This document shows, piece after piece, positions 17,084-23,414 of a stretch of 64,000 bases of DNA. Position 1 is the stretch's first letter. Each line of letters opens with the position of its first letter. Source of the DNA: Thalassobaculum litoreum DSM 18839 (lineage in GTDB: Bacteria > Pseudomonadota > Alphaproteobacteria > Thalassobaculales > Thalassobaculaceae); assembly GCF_900102465.1 (NCBI RefSeq), contig NZ_FNBW01000007.1, positions 62,001 through 126,000 of the forward strand. The letters run 5' to 3'. Under the pieces are notes generated by a model. That model searched no databases, was not told where the DNA came from, and saw only the letters and a list, made by a program, of their open reading frames with translations. Position numbers and translations under genes: made by a program.

Positions 17084-17272
17084 TTAAGCGGCTACCACCG
17101 CGCTTTCCCATTCGCCGCACCAGTCTGAATCCTGGGTCATCGGCCACATAGCCAGACCGGTGCGATCATCAACGGCAGGAGGCCGCCGTCTGCACGTCGC
17201 CGTGGTGTCAGGCTCGGCGTGCGCGCTTTCCGTCGAGGTGTCCCAGAAGCGGCAGGTTTCGCAGCGTTTCAT
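17084..17272 (-). CDS. Small zinc-ribbon-like phage protein
   Basis: 62 residues with CETCRFW at the start, CRRRPPAVDD in the middle and DWCGEW near the end. This C-x2-C ... C ... C layout is common in phage and prophage small proteins and probably binds one metal ion. The leader AACAACGGAGCACCGAGCA is a class-1 variant. A hairpin (GCCCG / CGGGC) lies in the 69-base gap upstream. Confidence 0.7.
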   Translation of the reverse strand: MKRCETCRFWDTSTESAHAEPDTTATCRRRPPAVDDRTGLAMWPMTQDSDWCGEWESAVVAA

Positions 17273-17341
17273 TGCTCGGTGCTCCGTTGTTTGTGGTCTG
17301 GCACTTACCGTCGCCCGACCTTGGCCGGGCGCTAGTAAGGG

Positions 17342-17536
17342 TCAAACCTGAGCTTCCGCTTTAAACCAGGTGCGCCCCGTCATGGCCCCCGCGCCGATGT
17401 GGCCGTCGCGCTCCGCCTTCCGCCGCGCAGACTTGATCGCATCGCGCTTGCTCTCGGCATCAATCTCGTAGGGTATGCCGTTAATTTCGTCCCACGCGGG
17501 GTGCTCGAAGCGAAGAGTCACGATGTAGGTGGTCAT
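17342..17536 (-). CDS. First gene of leftward early run, small phage protein
   Basis: 64 residues (MTTYIVTLRFEHPAWDEIN at the start) with a beta-beta-alpha pattern and a KRDAIKSARRKAERDG helix; it resembles small phage proteins that bind nucleic acid or partner proteins, but the family is not certain. Ribosome site GGGAGA. It is the promoter-proximal gene of the run, starting about 30 bases from the predicted transcription start. Confidence 0.65.
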   Translation of the reverse strand: MTTYIVTLRFEHPAWDEINGIPYEIDAESKRDAIKSARRKAERDGHIGAGAMTGRTWFKAEAQV

Positions 17537-17539
17537 GGC

Positions 17540-17610
17540 TTGTCTCCCGGTGCGTTGATAGGTATACTATGTACATTAAATCCCACTCCGTCAAGGAATA
17601 AAATGTACAT
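17540..17610. promoter_or_regulatory. Divergent early promoters with two ATGTACAT operators
   Basis: Rightward: TTGTCT (17540-17545), 17 bases, TATACT (17563-17568). Leftward: TTGACG (complement of 17589-17594), 17 bases, CATAGT (complement of 17566-17571). The palindrome ATGTACAT occurs at 17569-17576 and again at 17603-17610, 34 bases apart. The first overlaps both -10 regions; the second covers the start codon of the ribbon-helix-helix gene. This is the layout of a small genetic switch in which the downstream repressor controls both directions and itself. Promoters are called by eye. Confidence 0.55.
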
Positions 17611-17779
17611 GAAAAAGCGCGGTCGCCCGAAAAAGGACGGGGTCATGATCCACAGGAAGATCGCGGCCGACGTGATCGAGGGGGCCGAGGAGGTCCGCGC
17701 GGAGGGCGAGACTCTTACCGACCAGATCGAAGATGGTCTCCGGCGCCACATCGCCGCCCGCCGTCGAGCGAAGAAATGA
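17603..17779 (+). CDS. Small ribbon-helix-helix (Arc/CopG-like) DNA-binding protein
   Basis: 58 residues from ATG 17603 (or ATG 17609). A basic arm KKRGRPKKD is followed by a beta strand VMIHRKIA and two helices (ADVIEGAEEVRAE, LTDQIEDGLRRHIA), the ribbon-helix-helix order. AAGGAA is the ribosome site. Such proteins dimerise and insert the strand in the major groove; ATGTACAT repeats at and before its start are natural operator candidates. It probably regulates the divergent early promoters. Confidence 0.7.
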   Translation: MYMKKRGRPKKDGVMIHRKIAADVIEGAEEVRAEGETLTDQIEDGLRRHIAARRRAKK

Positions 17780-17791
17780 TGGACAAAGCGC

Positions 17792-18652
17792 ATGGACAGC
17801 ACGAATTACGTATACGTCATAGGGCACGAGGACTTGCCGGTTAAAGTTGGCATGTCGAAGAACCCGCAGCGCCGGTGTGACGCTTTTCGCGCTCACTGGC
17901 CCTATCCTCTTCGTGTCCTCCATGCTGCGCCGATGGACGATGCAAAATCGGTCGAAGCAGGCGCCCACTTTCTCCTCCATGAGCACCGACAACACGGAGA
18001 GTGGTTCAACGTCTCTGCTGAGCGGGCGATTTCTGCCATTCACGAGGCCGCCGAGCGCATAGCAAGTGGGTGGAAGCCGCCGTTTCGCATAGACCCAAAG
18101 CGAATACAGGCGCTCAAAGAAGCCTATGCTGCTGCCAAACTCTCGGGCGCTTCCATTGGTCGGCCAGATCGCATACCCCCGGCGCTGCTGGAGTTTGCGC
18201 GGGCTGATTGGCTGAACTCGGGAATGACGAACGAGGAAATCGCCAGTGCTTACGGCGTGACCCCGATGACCATGTGGCGCAAGTTTGGTGGGAGGAAAAA
18301 GGCCCAAGGAAGACCACCGCCGGATCGGAAGCCGCGCAAGAAAATGGGGGCTCCGGGTATTCCCGGTCGCCGTCCGTCGATCACGCCCGAACAGTGGGAA
18401 TGGATCGGTGAGCAGCTTCGGAACAGCGTGCCGGTGACGGTCATCATGCGTGACCCGAAGCTGGCCGCGCTGGGCTGGGAGATTAAGCCGGTGCCGCACC
18501 GCGCCTCGGTCTACGAGTACCGGGCGCTGATGCAGGCGGGTGCCCCGTACCCCGCCGAGTGGGAGAAGTACGTTGAGCGTCACCGGGATTCCTCCGAGGT
18601 GTCGGACGTTTCTCCCGGCTCCCCGCCGAACTTGAGGCCTAAGCACGAGTAG
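17792..18652 (+). CDS. T5orf172 / GIY-YIG-like protein with C-terminal HTH
   Basis: 286 residues. Residues 5-90 match the T5orf172/MUG113 branch of GIY-YIG proteins: YVYVIGHEDLPVKVGMSKNP, an Arg in PQRRCDAF, and Glu in EAGAHFLLHEHR with GEWFNVS. Residues 120-170 form a resolvase/AraC-like helix-turn-helix (DWLNSGMTNEEIASAYGV, TMWRKF). The rest is basic with Gly-Arg-Pro linkers. Nicking or DNA-binding activity is inferred from the family. It lies 12 bases after the repressor-like gene and its 3' end overlaps the leftward gene at 18580. Confidence 0.75.
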   Translation: MDSTNYVYVIGHEDLPVKVGMSKNPQRRCDAFRAHWPYPLRVLHAAPMDDAKSVEAGAHFLLHEHRQHGEWFNVSAERAISAIHEAAERIASGWKPPFRIDPKRIQALKEAYAAAKLSGASIGRPDRIPPALLEFARADWLNSGMTNEEIASAYGVTPMTMWRKFGGRKKAQGRPPPDRKPRKKMGAPGIPGRRPSITPEQWEWIGEQLRNSVPVTVIMRDPKLAALGWEIKPVPHRASVYEYRALMQAGAPYPAEWEKYVERHRDSSEVSDVSPGSPPNLRPKHE

Positions 18653-18951
18653 GCATCCTCCGGGGCGTACATGCCTTCGCCGTGCAGGCTGTCAATGCAG
18701 CTCTCCAGCGCATCCCGCAGCCGGTCGTTATCGGCGGCCTCGTCCCGGTAGCGTCCTTCCCAATACCGGTGATCGGCCGGGTTGGCGGTCAGGCGCTTGA
18801 TATTTTCGGTTAGCCGTTCGATCTCGTCGGCGGCAGTCCGGTGGCACTCCGTGATGTCGCTGAGCCAGCGCTCCATGACCTCTGGCGTGCGCTGGGTCGG
18901 CGCTGGCAGGCTCTTGTCCAGGTGACGGAGGTCGCGCGCTATATCGGTCAC
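18580..18951 (-). CDS. Small phage protein sharing an N-terminal module with 20872-21309
   Basis: 123 residues from GTG 18951. The first ~45 residues (MTDIARDLRHLDKSLP, RTPEVMERWL, AADEIERL) are nearly identical to the N-terminus of the protein at 20872-21309, whereas the rest differs. The central part is a coiled coil. The start overlaps the previous stop as GTGA. Function unknown. Confidence 0.65.
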   Translation of the reverse strand: MTDIARDLRHLDKSLPAPTQRTPEVMERWLSDITECHRTAADEIERLTENIKRLTANPADHRYWEGRYRDEAADNDRLRDALESCIDSLHGEGMYAPEDAYSCLGLKFGGEPGETSDTSEESR

Positions 18952-19268
18952 TGCTCACCCCCTTCGTTCATCTGACGAGAGGTTGGGCTTACGGTCTCGC
19001 CATCGCCGATCATGATTCCAATGAAGATCCGGTCGCTGATCTGGAAGCCGATAGCCCGACGCACCCGGCGAGCTAGGTACTCGGTAAACTCGCGCCGGTA
19101 GGCTCGGTCGATCCGCCACCACAGGAAGCCGAACAGCGGGGCGCGCCGGGAGCGGTTCGGGAAGCTCCAGCCTGATATCGGATCACCGTCGCGTTCCTCA
19201 TCCAAAGCCAACAGGCGGTCGATCTCTTCCTGGTTCAAAGGCGGGCGACTGTCTCGCCAATCAGCCAT
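18948..19268 (-). CDS. Small phage protein with hydrophobic middle
   Basis: 106 residues (MADWRDSRPPLNQEEIDRLL at the start). ATG 19268 is chosen over GTG 19274 because AGGAGG sits five bases before it. A Trp-rich stretch (LFGFLWWRIDRAYRREF) and IFIGIMIGDGE suggest membrane association. The C-terminus RQMNEGGEQ is produced by the class-3 leader of the next gene. Confidence 0.6.
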   Translation of the reverse strand: MADWRDSRPPLNQEEIDRLLALDEERDGDPISGWSFPNRSRRAPLFGFLWWRIDRAYRREFTEYLARRVRRAIGFQISDRIFIGIMIGDGETVSPTSRQMNEGGEQ

Positions 19269-19653
19269 TTCCACCTCCTTCGTTCATCTGACGAGCCGGA
19301 TACCGCCCCTTGCGCCACGCCAGGAGCAGCAGGCGGCGCCGCACCTCGGCCGGACCGGTCCAGTAGAAGAGGCCGGACAGCGAGCGCAGGGTGTCGCTGT
19401 GCTGGCGGCAGTAGACCGGGCAGACGTGCGAGTGCTTCGTCGCGATCCGGGTCATGCCGCGCAGGCTGATCTTACGCAGCCCGCTGAAAACCTTTTTGAC
19501 TGCCGGGCATCCCCACTTGTCCTGGGCGATGGCGTCGGCCGCCTCATATCCGAACTGCTGGCGGTAGTGGTCGAAGTTGACCAGGGCCGCTTGCAGGCCG
19601 ACGGGCAGGTCATCAATCGGGAACTCATCCCGCATCGTGGGGAGCATCGTCAT
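19261..19653 (-). CDS. Small phage protein with Cys/His-rich centre
   Basis: 130 residues from ATG 19653, preceded by AAGGAGG; a longer frame has no ribosome site. The middle segment (TKHSHVCPVYCRQH) could bind metal. The C-terminus RQMNEGGGNG matches the class-3 leader. Start and stop overlap both neighbours. Function unknown. Confidence 0.6.
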   Translation of the reverse strand: MTMLPTMRDEFPIDDLPVGLQAALVNFDHYRQQFGYEAADAIAQDKWGCPAVKKVFSGLRKISLRGMTRIATKHSHVCPVYCRQHSDTLRSLSGLFYWTGPAEVRRRLLLLAWRKGRYPARQMNEGGGNG

Positions 19654-20027
19654 TCCTCCTTTTCGGACAGCCGACGACCGGGCTGCTTGCGGTCTAGGCA
19701 GTTCACGAGATTGTCGCCGTAGTCGGCTCCGCAAGCGGGGCATGGCCATTCAATTCTGACCTCGCGCACCAACCCGGCGTTGTACGGACATTGATGTTCG
19801 GGGCCACGCAACTCAGCCGCCCGGAGCATTAGCTTCCAGTTCTCTTCGGCCGTCCGGCCGGTAGCGTTGAGCGCCATGATCGGGGTCGGCACCTTCATCT
19901 CGTCAAAGACCTCGCGCGCCAAGTCCATGGCAGCGTTCTTTCGGCCGGGCGTGAGCGCGTCCCACGCCTTCGGGTCGCCGGTCAGTTTCGTGTGGATACG
20001 ACGCGCTACGCGCTCAACCATTTCCAT
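19650..20027 (-). CDS. Small phage protein with terminal zinc-ribbon-like motif
   Basis: 125 residues (MEMVERVARRIHTKLTGDP at the start), helical, with a Cys-pair CPACGADYGDN near residue 95 and upstream HQCPYN, a likely metal site. The C-terminus SEKEE is encoded by the Shine-Dalgarno of the next gene. GGAGGTTCCG precedes the ATG. Function unknown. Confidence 0.65.
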   Translation of the reverse strand: MEMVERVARRIHTKLTGDPKAWDALTPGRKNAAMDLAREVFDEMKVPTPIMALNATGRTAEENWKLMLRAAELRGPEHQCPYNAGLVREVRIEWPCPACGADYGDNLVNCLDRKQPGRRLSEKEE

Positions 20028-20060
20028 CGGAACCTCCGTCGTTCATCTGACGACCGGACA

Positions 20061-20366
20061 TCACGAGCCGACCAGAGAGCCGTCAGGCTCCCAGGTGAAC
20101 TCGCTCAGCGGCCGGTGCATCTGACAGCCGCAGCAGTAGGTGCCGGTGTAGAACTGCGGATCTCGCGCATAGGTCTCGGCAATCGCCATGCCCATGGTGG
20201 TGACCGTCCCACAGATCGTGTGCTTGTAGGATCGGCGCACGGGCCGGATGAAGCCCTTGGCACGTTCCTCCTCGCTTAGCACGAGATAGGTTTCGGCCTG
20301 CTTCCGTGGCGCGTCATCGTCGCGGCGCACCAGATCCGGATGGTTCGGGTCGGTCGTGTAGCTCAT
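20061..20366 (-). CDS. Conserved phage hypothetical protein
   Basis: 101 residues. The segment GTVTTMGMAIAETYARDPQF, then YTGTYCCGCQMHRPLSEFTW, is a pattern I recognise from many phage and prophage small proteins of unknown function; it includes a Cys-Cys-x-Cys and His that may bind metal. Starts overlapping the upstream stop (ATGA). Confidence 0.75.
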   Translation of the reverse strand: MSYTTDPNHPDLVRRDDDAPRKQAETYLVLSEEERAKGFIRPVRRSYKHTICGTVTTMGMAIAETYARDPQFYTGTYCCGCQMHRPLSEFTWEPDGSLVGS

Positions 20367-20614
20367 GTCGGCAGCCCTCCATGCTTGCGAGCAAGTGCGG
20401 CGGCCTCGCGGTTGTCTACCAGGCGAAGATGCAAACCGTCGTCTAGCTCCTGGATGGTGATGTTCAGGCCACCCGGCCGGATGGCCATCGCCTCGATGTC
20501 GGCTGCGGTGATCACGACGTGCTCTGCGCCGAACTTGACCATCAGCAGTCCGGCCAGCTTGTGCCAGTGATCACTGATCTTCTGCGTGACCGGATGGTTC
20601 GGATTCATCTCCAT
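20363..20614 (-). CDS. Conserved phage hypothetical protein
   Basis: 83 residues (MEMNPNHPVTQKISDHWHK at the start). A helix followed by beta strands (GAEHVVITAADIEAM, LNITIQELDDGLHLRLV) is typical of a small phage family found with the neighbouring gene. Start at 20614 after AGGAG; the longer upstream frame is a shadow of the next gene. C-terminus KHGGLPT is encoded by the next Shine-Dalgarno. Confidence 0.65.
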   Translation of the reverse strand: MEMNPNHPVTQKISDHWHKLAGLLMVKFGAEHVVITAADIEAMAIRPGGLNITIQELDDGLHLRLVDNREAAALARKHGGLPT

Positions 20615-20615
20615 G

Positions 20616-20882
20616 TCAGATCTCCTGTTGAGGGTTCGACTGGGGTCCGGGCTTTGCTGACGCGTCCCGTTCCTTCTGCCGGCGCAGCTCGCGCTCAATG
20701 TCGGCATGGTCGAAATGAGGGTGTTCGATCATCTCGACGTAGACCCAGCCGCGCCCCTTGCAGAGGCTGCAGTAGTAGAGGTCGTCGATAGGGTCGCTGT
20801 CGCCGTAGCAGTCCGGGCACGTGTCGGTGGCGGAGCTGAAGTCGTCCGGATCCTCGAATTCGAACTCAACGTCAGCACTCAT
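20616..20882 (-). CDS. Small DnaJ-type zinc-finger phage protein
   Basis: 88 residues: an acidic N-terminus (EFEFEDPDDF), then CPDCYGDSDPIDDLYYCSLC and CKGRGWV, a CxxC ... CxxC-x-G-x-G arrangement like one half of a DnaJ central zinc domain. The end is basic and Gln-rich. ATG 20882 follows AGGGGGCGGCA, nested in the end of the upstream gene. Role unknown. Confidence 0.65.
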   Translation of the reverse strand: MSADVEFEFEDPDDFSSATDTCPDCYGDSDPIDDLYYCSLCKGRGWVYVEMIEHPHFDHADIERELRRQKERDASAKPGPQSNPQQEI

Positions 20883-21309
20883 TGCCGCCCCCTTTTGCTG
20901 GTGCCTCGTCGGCATCGCTAAGATCGACGGTGAAGCGGTAACCAACATCACCGTCGACATTGGAGAGCCCGTTCTCCTTCGCCCATGCCTCAAAGAAAGC
21001 ATTGTCGGGCCAGGGAATGGGCGTCGTACCGCCGGCGTTCCACCATTTGCGAAGATCGATGGACACACGGCCATCGAACCCGTCGGCCTGGAAGCCGAAG
21101 GCGGCGGCGATTTTCAAGGCAAGCCGCAGGCGCAGGATGTGAGTGCCTTGCTGTGCCGCTACGGTTCGCAGACGGTCAATCTCCTCAGCAGCGGCTTGGT
21201 GGCGCTCCGTGATGTCATCAAGCCAGCGCTCCATGACCTCCGGCGTGCGCAGCGTCGGGGGCGGCAGGCTCTTGTCCAGGTGACGGAGGTCGCGGGCTAT
21301 GTCGGTCAC
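20872..21309 (-). CDS. Small phage protein sharing an N-terminal module with 18580-18951
   Basis: 145 residues from GTG 21309. Residues 1-45 (MTDIARDLRHLDKSLP, RTPEVMERWLDDITERH) repeat the module at 18580-18951. The remainder has WWNAGGTTPIPWPDNAFFEA, a Trp-rich block seen in small phage proteins. Likely a promoter-proximal gene of the second leftward run. Function unknown. Confidence 0.65.
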   Translation of the reverse strand: MTDIARDLRHLDKSLPPPTLRTPEVMERWLDDITERHQAAAEEIDRLRTVAAQQGTHILRLRLALKIAAAFGFQADGFDGRVSIDLRKWWNAGGTTPIPWPDNAFFEAWAKENGLSNVDGDVGYRFTVDLSDADEAPAKGGGNEC

Positions 21310-21351
21310 TGCTTACCTCCTTCACTCATCTGACCGCAGCCGAAAACGGCG

Positions 21352-21373
21352 CTTGGGTGCATCTTGGGTGCAA
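21352..21373. repeat. 11-bp tandem repeat near right prophage end
   Basis: CTTGGGTGCA occurs at 21352-21361 and again at 21363-21372. It lies just outside the last clear phage gene, so it could belong to the attachment region or to integrase binding sites. This is a guess: the left end of the prophage is not in the window and no matching copy was found. Confidence 0.3.
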
Positions 21374-21853
21374 ATGGGAAATGTTCGCTTGGCGTTCTTG
21401 TCCGAGACGCTCGCAAGCGGAGGGGGAAAGCCGCAGAGTTCCGCGCTTTCTGGAACAGGCCAGTGCGTTGACATCGTAGGGGTGACATGCGCTCAACCTC
21501 AGCAGGCGAGCGGGATAAGTAATGTGGGTTTTGACGGTAGCGGTCCTCCGCTACCAACTTCCCCTACCATTTCGATGCGTTACGAAACGTTGTGCCGCCT
21601 AAAGGGCGTACCGCGCTCGTTCGCTCGTGTGACGGTGTCTTTGACGCTGCGTGTTCCGTGCCCGACGCGGCGTTCCAAACCGCTGTCGGAGCGCATTGCT
21701 TTGCCGCCGAATGCGCTTGGGGGCGGGGGCCGCCAGTCGGTGGTCCATTTCCGTCGCCGACCGCCGGTGCGAGACGCGCAGCAGGTATCGGGTGCGAGAA
21801 CAATCCTGTAACAGTTGCCGTCAGTCGGCGCACAGTCGCCAAGTGATCGCCAT
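21374..21853. other. Prophage/chromosome transition, no convincing gene
   Basis: 480 bases with only low-quality frames on both strands (Arg/Pro/Ser-rich, no ribosome sites). A hairpin GGTAGCGG-TCCT-CCGCTACC lies at 21536-21555. The promoter of the leftward run below should be here, but I could not find a good one. No integrase. Confidence 0.5.
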
Positions 21854-22333
21854 ATGGGACTCATGATCGACAGACCGAAGCAGCATGCCGGCCAACTCCA
21901 GTCGGCCGCGGATCTCGACGACGACGTTCTCCTGGCGCGTCTGTTCGAGATCCAGATGGATCTCCGCGAGCTCCTGCTCCGATACCAGATCAAACCCACG
22001 ACGTTCGTCGGCATGGCACGCCAGGCGCGCAAGGCGATCTCCAGCACGGAAACCCGAGCGGATCTGCTTGAACTGCTGATCGAGCTTCAGGAATTCGGCG
22101 CGGCGGCGAAGGACCGGGGGGTGATCGGCGAAGCCGCGATGACGGATGCGGGGAAACATACCTCCGGCGCTTCCGCGGCGACCGCCAAGCGTCGGGGCAC
22201 GCCGGAGAGCCCGGGCCAGGCCAGCACGCCCGCGGAACCGGAGCCGGAGCCGTCGCGACAGGACCGAGCCGACATCAATCAGAGCCTCTCGGACGAATTC
22301 TTCAAGGGCCTGGGCGACAGAGACACCGAATAG
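21854..22333 (+). CDS. Hypothetical protein with Pro/Glu-rich tail
   Basis: 159 residues. An N-terminal helical domain (LLARLFEIQMDLRELLLRYQ, VGMARQARKAI) is followed by a low-complexity tail rich in A, T, P and E, and a short terminal helix (INQSLSDEFFKGL). No family recognised. Start uncertain (ATG 21854 or the next Met). Probably the first chromosomal gene after the prophage. Confidence 0.6.
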   Translation: MGLMIDRPKQHAGQLQSAADLDDDVLLARLFEIQMDLRELLLRYQIKPTTFVGMARQARKAISSTETRADLLELLIELQEFGAAAKDRGVIGEAAMTDAGKHTSGASAATAKRRGTPESPGQASTPAEPEPEPSRQDRADINQSLSDEFFKGLGDRDTE

Positions 22334-22410
22334 GATCGGCTTGCGGGTAGGGGTGCGTCGGACGGCGGGCAGTCGGCCCCGGCGTTCCGTTCCCGACATT
22401 GGTCCGGCGG

Positions 22411-22638
22411 TTATGTCACGCTGACGGTCTTGATCTTCGGGCGCGGCCGGTTGGAGCGCCGGGCGATCTCGGCATCCTGCTCCTCCAGCGCTATGCGCGC
22501 CAGGTCGAGCAGGGAGTCGCCGAAGGACTGGTCGAGACGGTCATTGTCGACGCGCCGGTTCGAGGAGATCGAATCGTCCTCGTAGGTGACGGCGAAGGTC
22601 GTGAAGGCCGCGGCCTTCCGGGACTTGGTGCGCGCCAT
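22411..22638 (-). CDS. Small hypothetical protein
   Basis: 75 residues from ATG 22638 (MARTKSRKAAAFTTFAVTYE at the start), ending in a basic tail NRPRPKIKTVSVT. AGAGAGGCAGCCCG precedes the start. The region upstream in the same frame is not protein-like. Function unknown. Confidence 0.55.
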   Translation of the reverse strand: MARTKSRKAAAFTTFAVTYEDDSISSNRRVDNDRLDQSFGDSLLDLARIALEEQDAEIARRSNRPRPKIKTVSVT

Positions 22639-22791
22639 CGGGCTGCCTCTCTCCGGCTGTCTGTGGGTGTCAGGTGACGCGAATGGACGCGGCGCGGCCA
22701 CAGGCATCGTGGAATCGAGGCGGAAATAGCGGTATCGGTAGGCGACCGACATCGGCGCAACGGGGCGTGTCTGAACGGTCCGAGAGCAAAT

Positions 22792-22819
22792 CACGATCAG
22801 ATGGAAACATCTGCTCGTG
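22792..22819. repeat. Imperfect palindrome (hairpin)
   Basis: CACGATCAGATG, loop GAAA, CATCTGCTCGTG: a 12-bp stem with one mismatch. It lies between two leftward genes; it may act in termination or be part of the same palindrome group as the next entry. Confidence 0.5.
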
Positions 22820-22845
22820 TGAATTTTGCGCTATCTTTAACGAGT

Positions 22846-22897
22846 TAGAGGGCGATTCACGGTACAGATCGTTTCGATCTGAACCGATCGCGCTCTA
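22846..22897. repeat. TAGAG...CTCTA palindromic element, copy 1
   Basis: Ends TAGAGGGCGAT and ATCGCGCTCTA pair with one mismatch. Inside, CGGT-A-CAGATC pairs with GATCTG-A-ACCG around the loop GTTTC. Read leftward, its terminal TAG (complement of 22895-22897) is the stop codon of the small gene that follows. Confidence 0.65.
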
Positions 22898-23083
22898 GCT
22901 GGAACCGGGCTCGCCAGAACCGGGCGCGTCGGACCCGTTGTCGTCGCTTTCGTTCGGAACGTCGGCGTCGCCGACGCTGTCCTGCCGGGAATCCTTCTTC
23001 GCGGCGGCGCGTTTGGCTTTCTTCTCAGCCTTCACGCGCTCGCGTTCTTTGCGTTCGAAGTTGTAGTTGGGTTGCCGTGCCAT
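22895..23083 (-). CDS. Small charged conserved alphaproteobacterial protein
   Basis: 62 residues. The start MARQPNYNFERKERERVKAE followed by Lys/Ala-rich helix is a pattern I recognise from small proteins near cold-shock genes in alphaproteobacteria. The tail is Ser/Asp/Gly-rich and disordered. Its stop is the first codon of a palindromic element. Function unknown. Confidence 0.7.
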   Translation of the reverse strand: MARQPNYNFERKERERVKAEKKAKRAAAKKDSRQDSVGDADVPNESDDNGSDAPGSGEPGSS

Positions 23084-23166
23084 CGGGTTCCAGTCTTATG
23101 GGCGTGTACCCGTTTCGGGCAACGCGTGGCTCCGCGAGTGCGCGTTCGATAGGGAGCGGGTCGGAA

Positions 23167-23194
23167 ACCGCCCCCGACCGAAATCGGGGGCGGT
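23167..23194 (-). terminator. Terminator hairpin after cold-shock gene
   Basis: ACCGCCCCCGA / TCGGGGGCGGT form a perfect 11-bp stem with a 6-base loop, 10 bases past the cold-shock stop, followed by only a short T run (TTTCC). Confidence 0.7.
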
Positions 23195-23204
23195 CCCAGC
23201 GTGA

Positions 23205-23414
23205 TCAGTTGATCAGCGACAGGTTCTCGGCGGCAGCCTTGCCGTTGCGGCCGGTCTCGAGCTCGAACGAGACCTTCTGGCCTTCGTTCAGCGTCTGCAG
23301 GCCGGCCCGCTCGACGGCGGAGATGTGAACGAAGGCGTCGGCGCCACCGTTCTCAGGCTCGATGAAGCCGAAACCTTTGGTCGAATTGAACCACTTAACA
23401 GTACCTTTAGCCAT
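23205..23414 (-). CDS. CspA-family cold-shock protein
   Basis: 69 residues, the normal length of the family. RNP1 KGFGFIEP and RNP2-like [10 protein letters not shown] are intact, so it should bind single-stranded nucleic acid as an RNA chaperone. About 90 percent identical by eye to the second copy at 37896-38105. The long region upstream (past 23415) probably holds a long 5' leader, as usual for cold-shock genes. Confidence 0.95.
   Translation of the reverse strand: MAKGTVKWFNSTKGFGFIEPENGGADAFVHISAVERAGLQTLNEGQKVSFELETGRNGKAAAENLSLIN

Larger units (their letters stand above)
14110..17292 (-). repeat. Start-associated repeats (class 1 and class 2) before early genes
   Basis: Class 1, read leftward, is TGATTCAGAACAACGGAGGC followed by AGG(G)(GCC) and the start codon. 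It occurs at 15456-15480, 15766-15789, 16093-16112, 16276-16304 and 16864-16888, with a weaker form at 17273-17292. Class 2 is GACATAGGAGGCAGGAC or GACATAGGGGCA; it occurs at 14110-14127, 14876-14892, 16524-16538 and 17066-17082. Each copy ends 0-3 bases before a start and carries the Shine-Dalgarno. Conservation extends well beyond what ribosome binding needs and often includes the upstream stop codon. Confidence 0.8.
18949..21331 (-). repeat. Class-3 leader: mini-ORF that ends on the next start codon
   Basis: The unit CGTCAGATGAACGAAGGAGG precedes the starts at 18951, 19268, 20027 and, more diverged, 21309. In each copy the ATG opens a frame coding Met-Asn/Ser-Glu/Asp-Gly-Gly, the Gly-Gly codons being the Shine-Dalgarno. 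Its stop falls on or just after the next start codon (MNEGGEQ, MNEGGGNG, MNDGGSDGNG, MSEGGKQ). In at least two copies the frame is fused to the upstream gene. Confidence 0.75.

Noticed and set aside
14110-17292. CRISPR array
   Set aside because: The repeats are spaced by whole genes and always abut start codons; no regular spacers or cas genes.
21306-21557. Leftward ORF of 83 residues at prophage edge
   Set aside because: Ends in the class-3 mini-frame (MSEGGKQ) but the rest looks non-coding (Ser/Arg/Pro-rich, no ribosome site); kept only as part of the leader.
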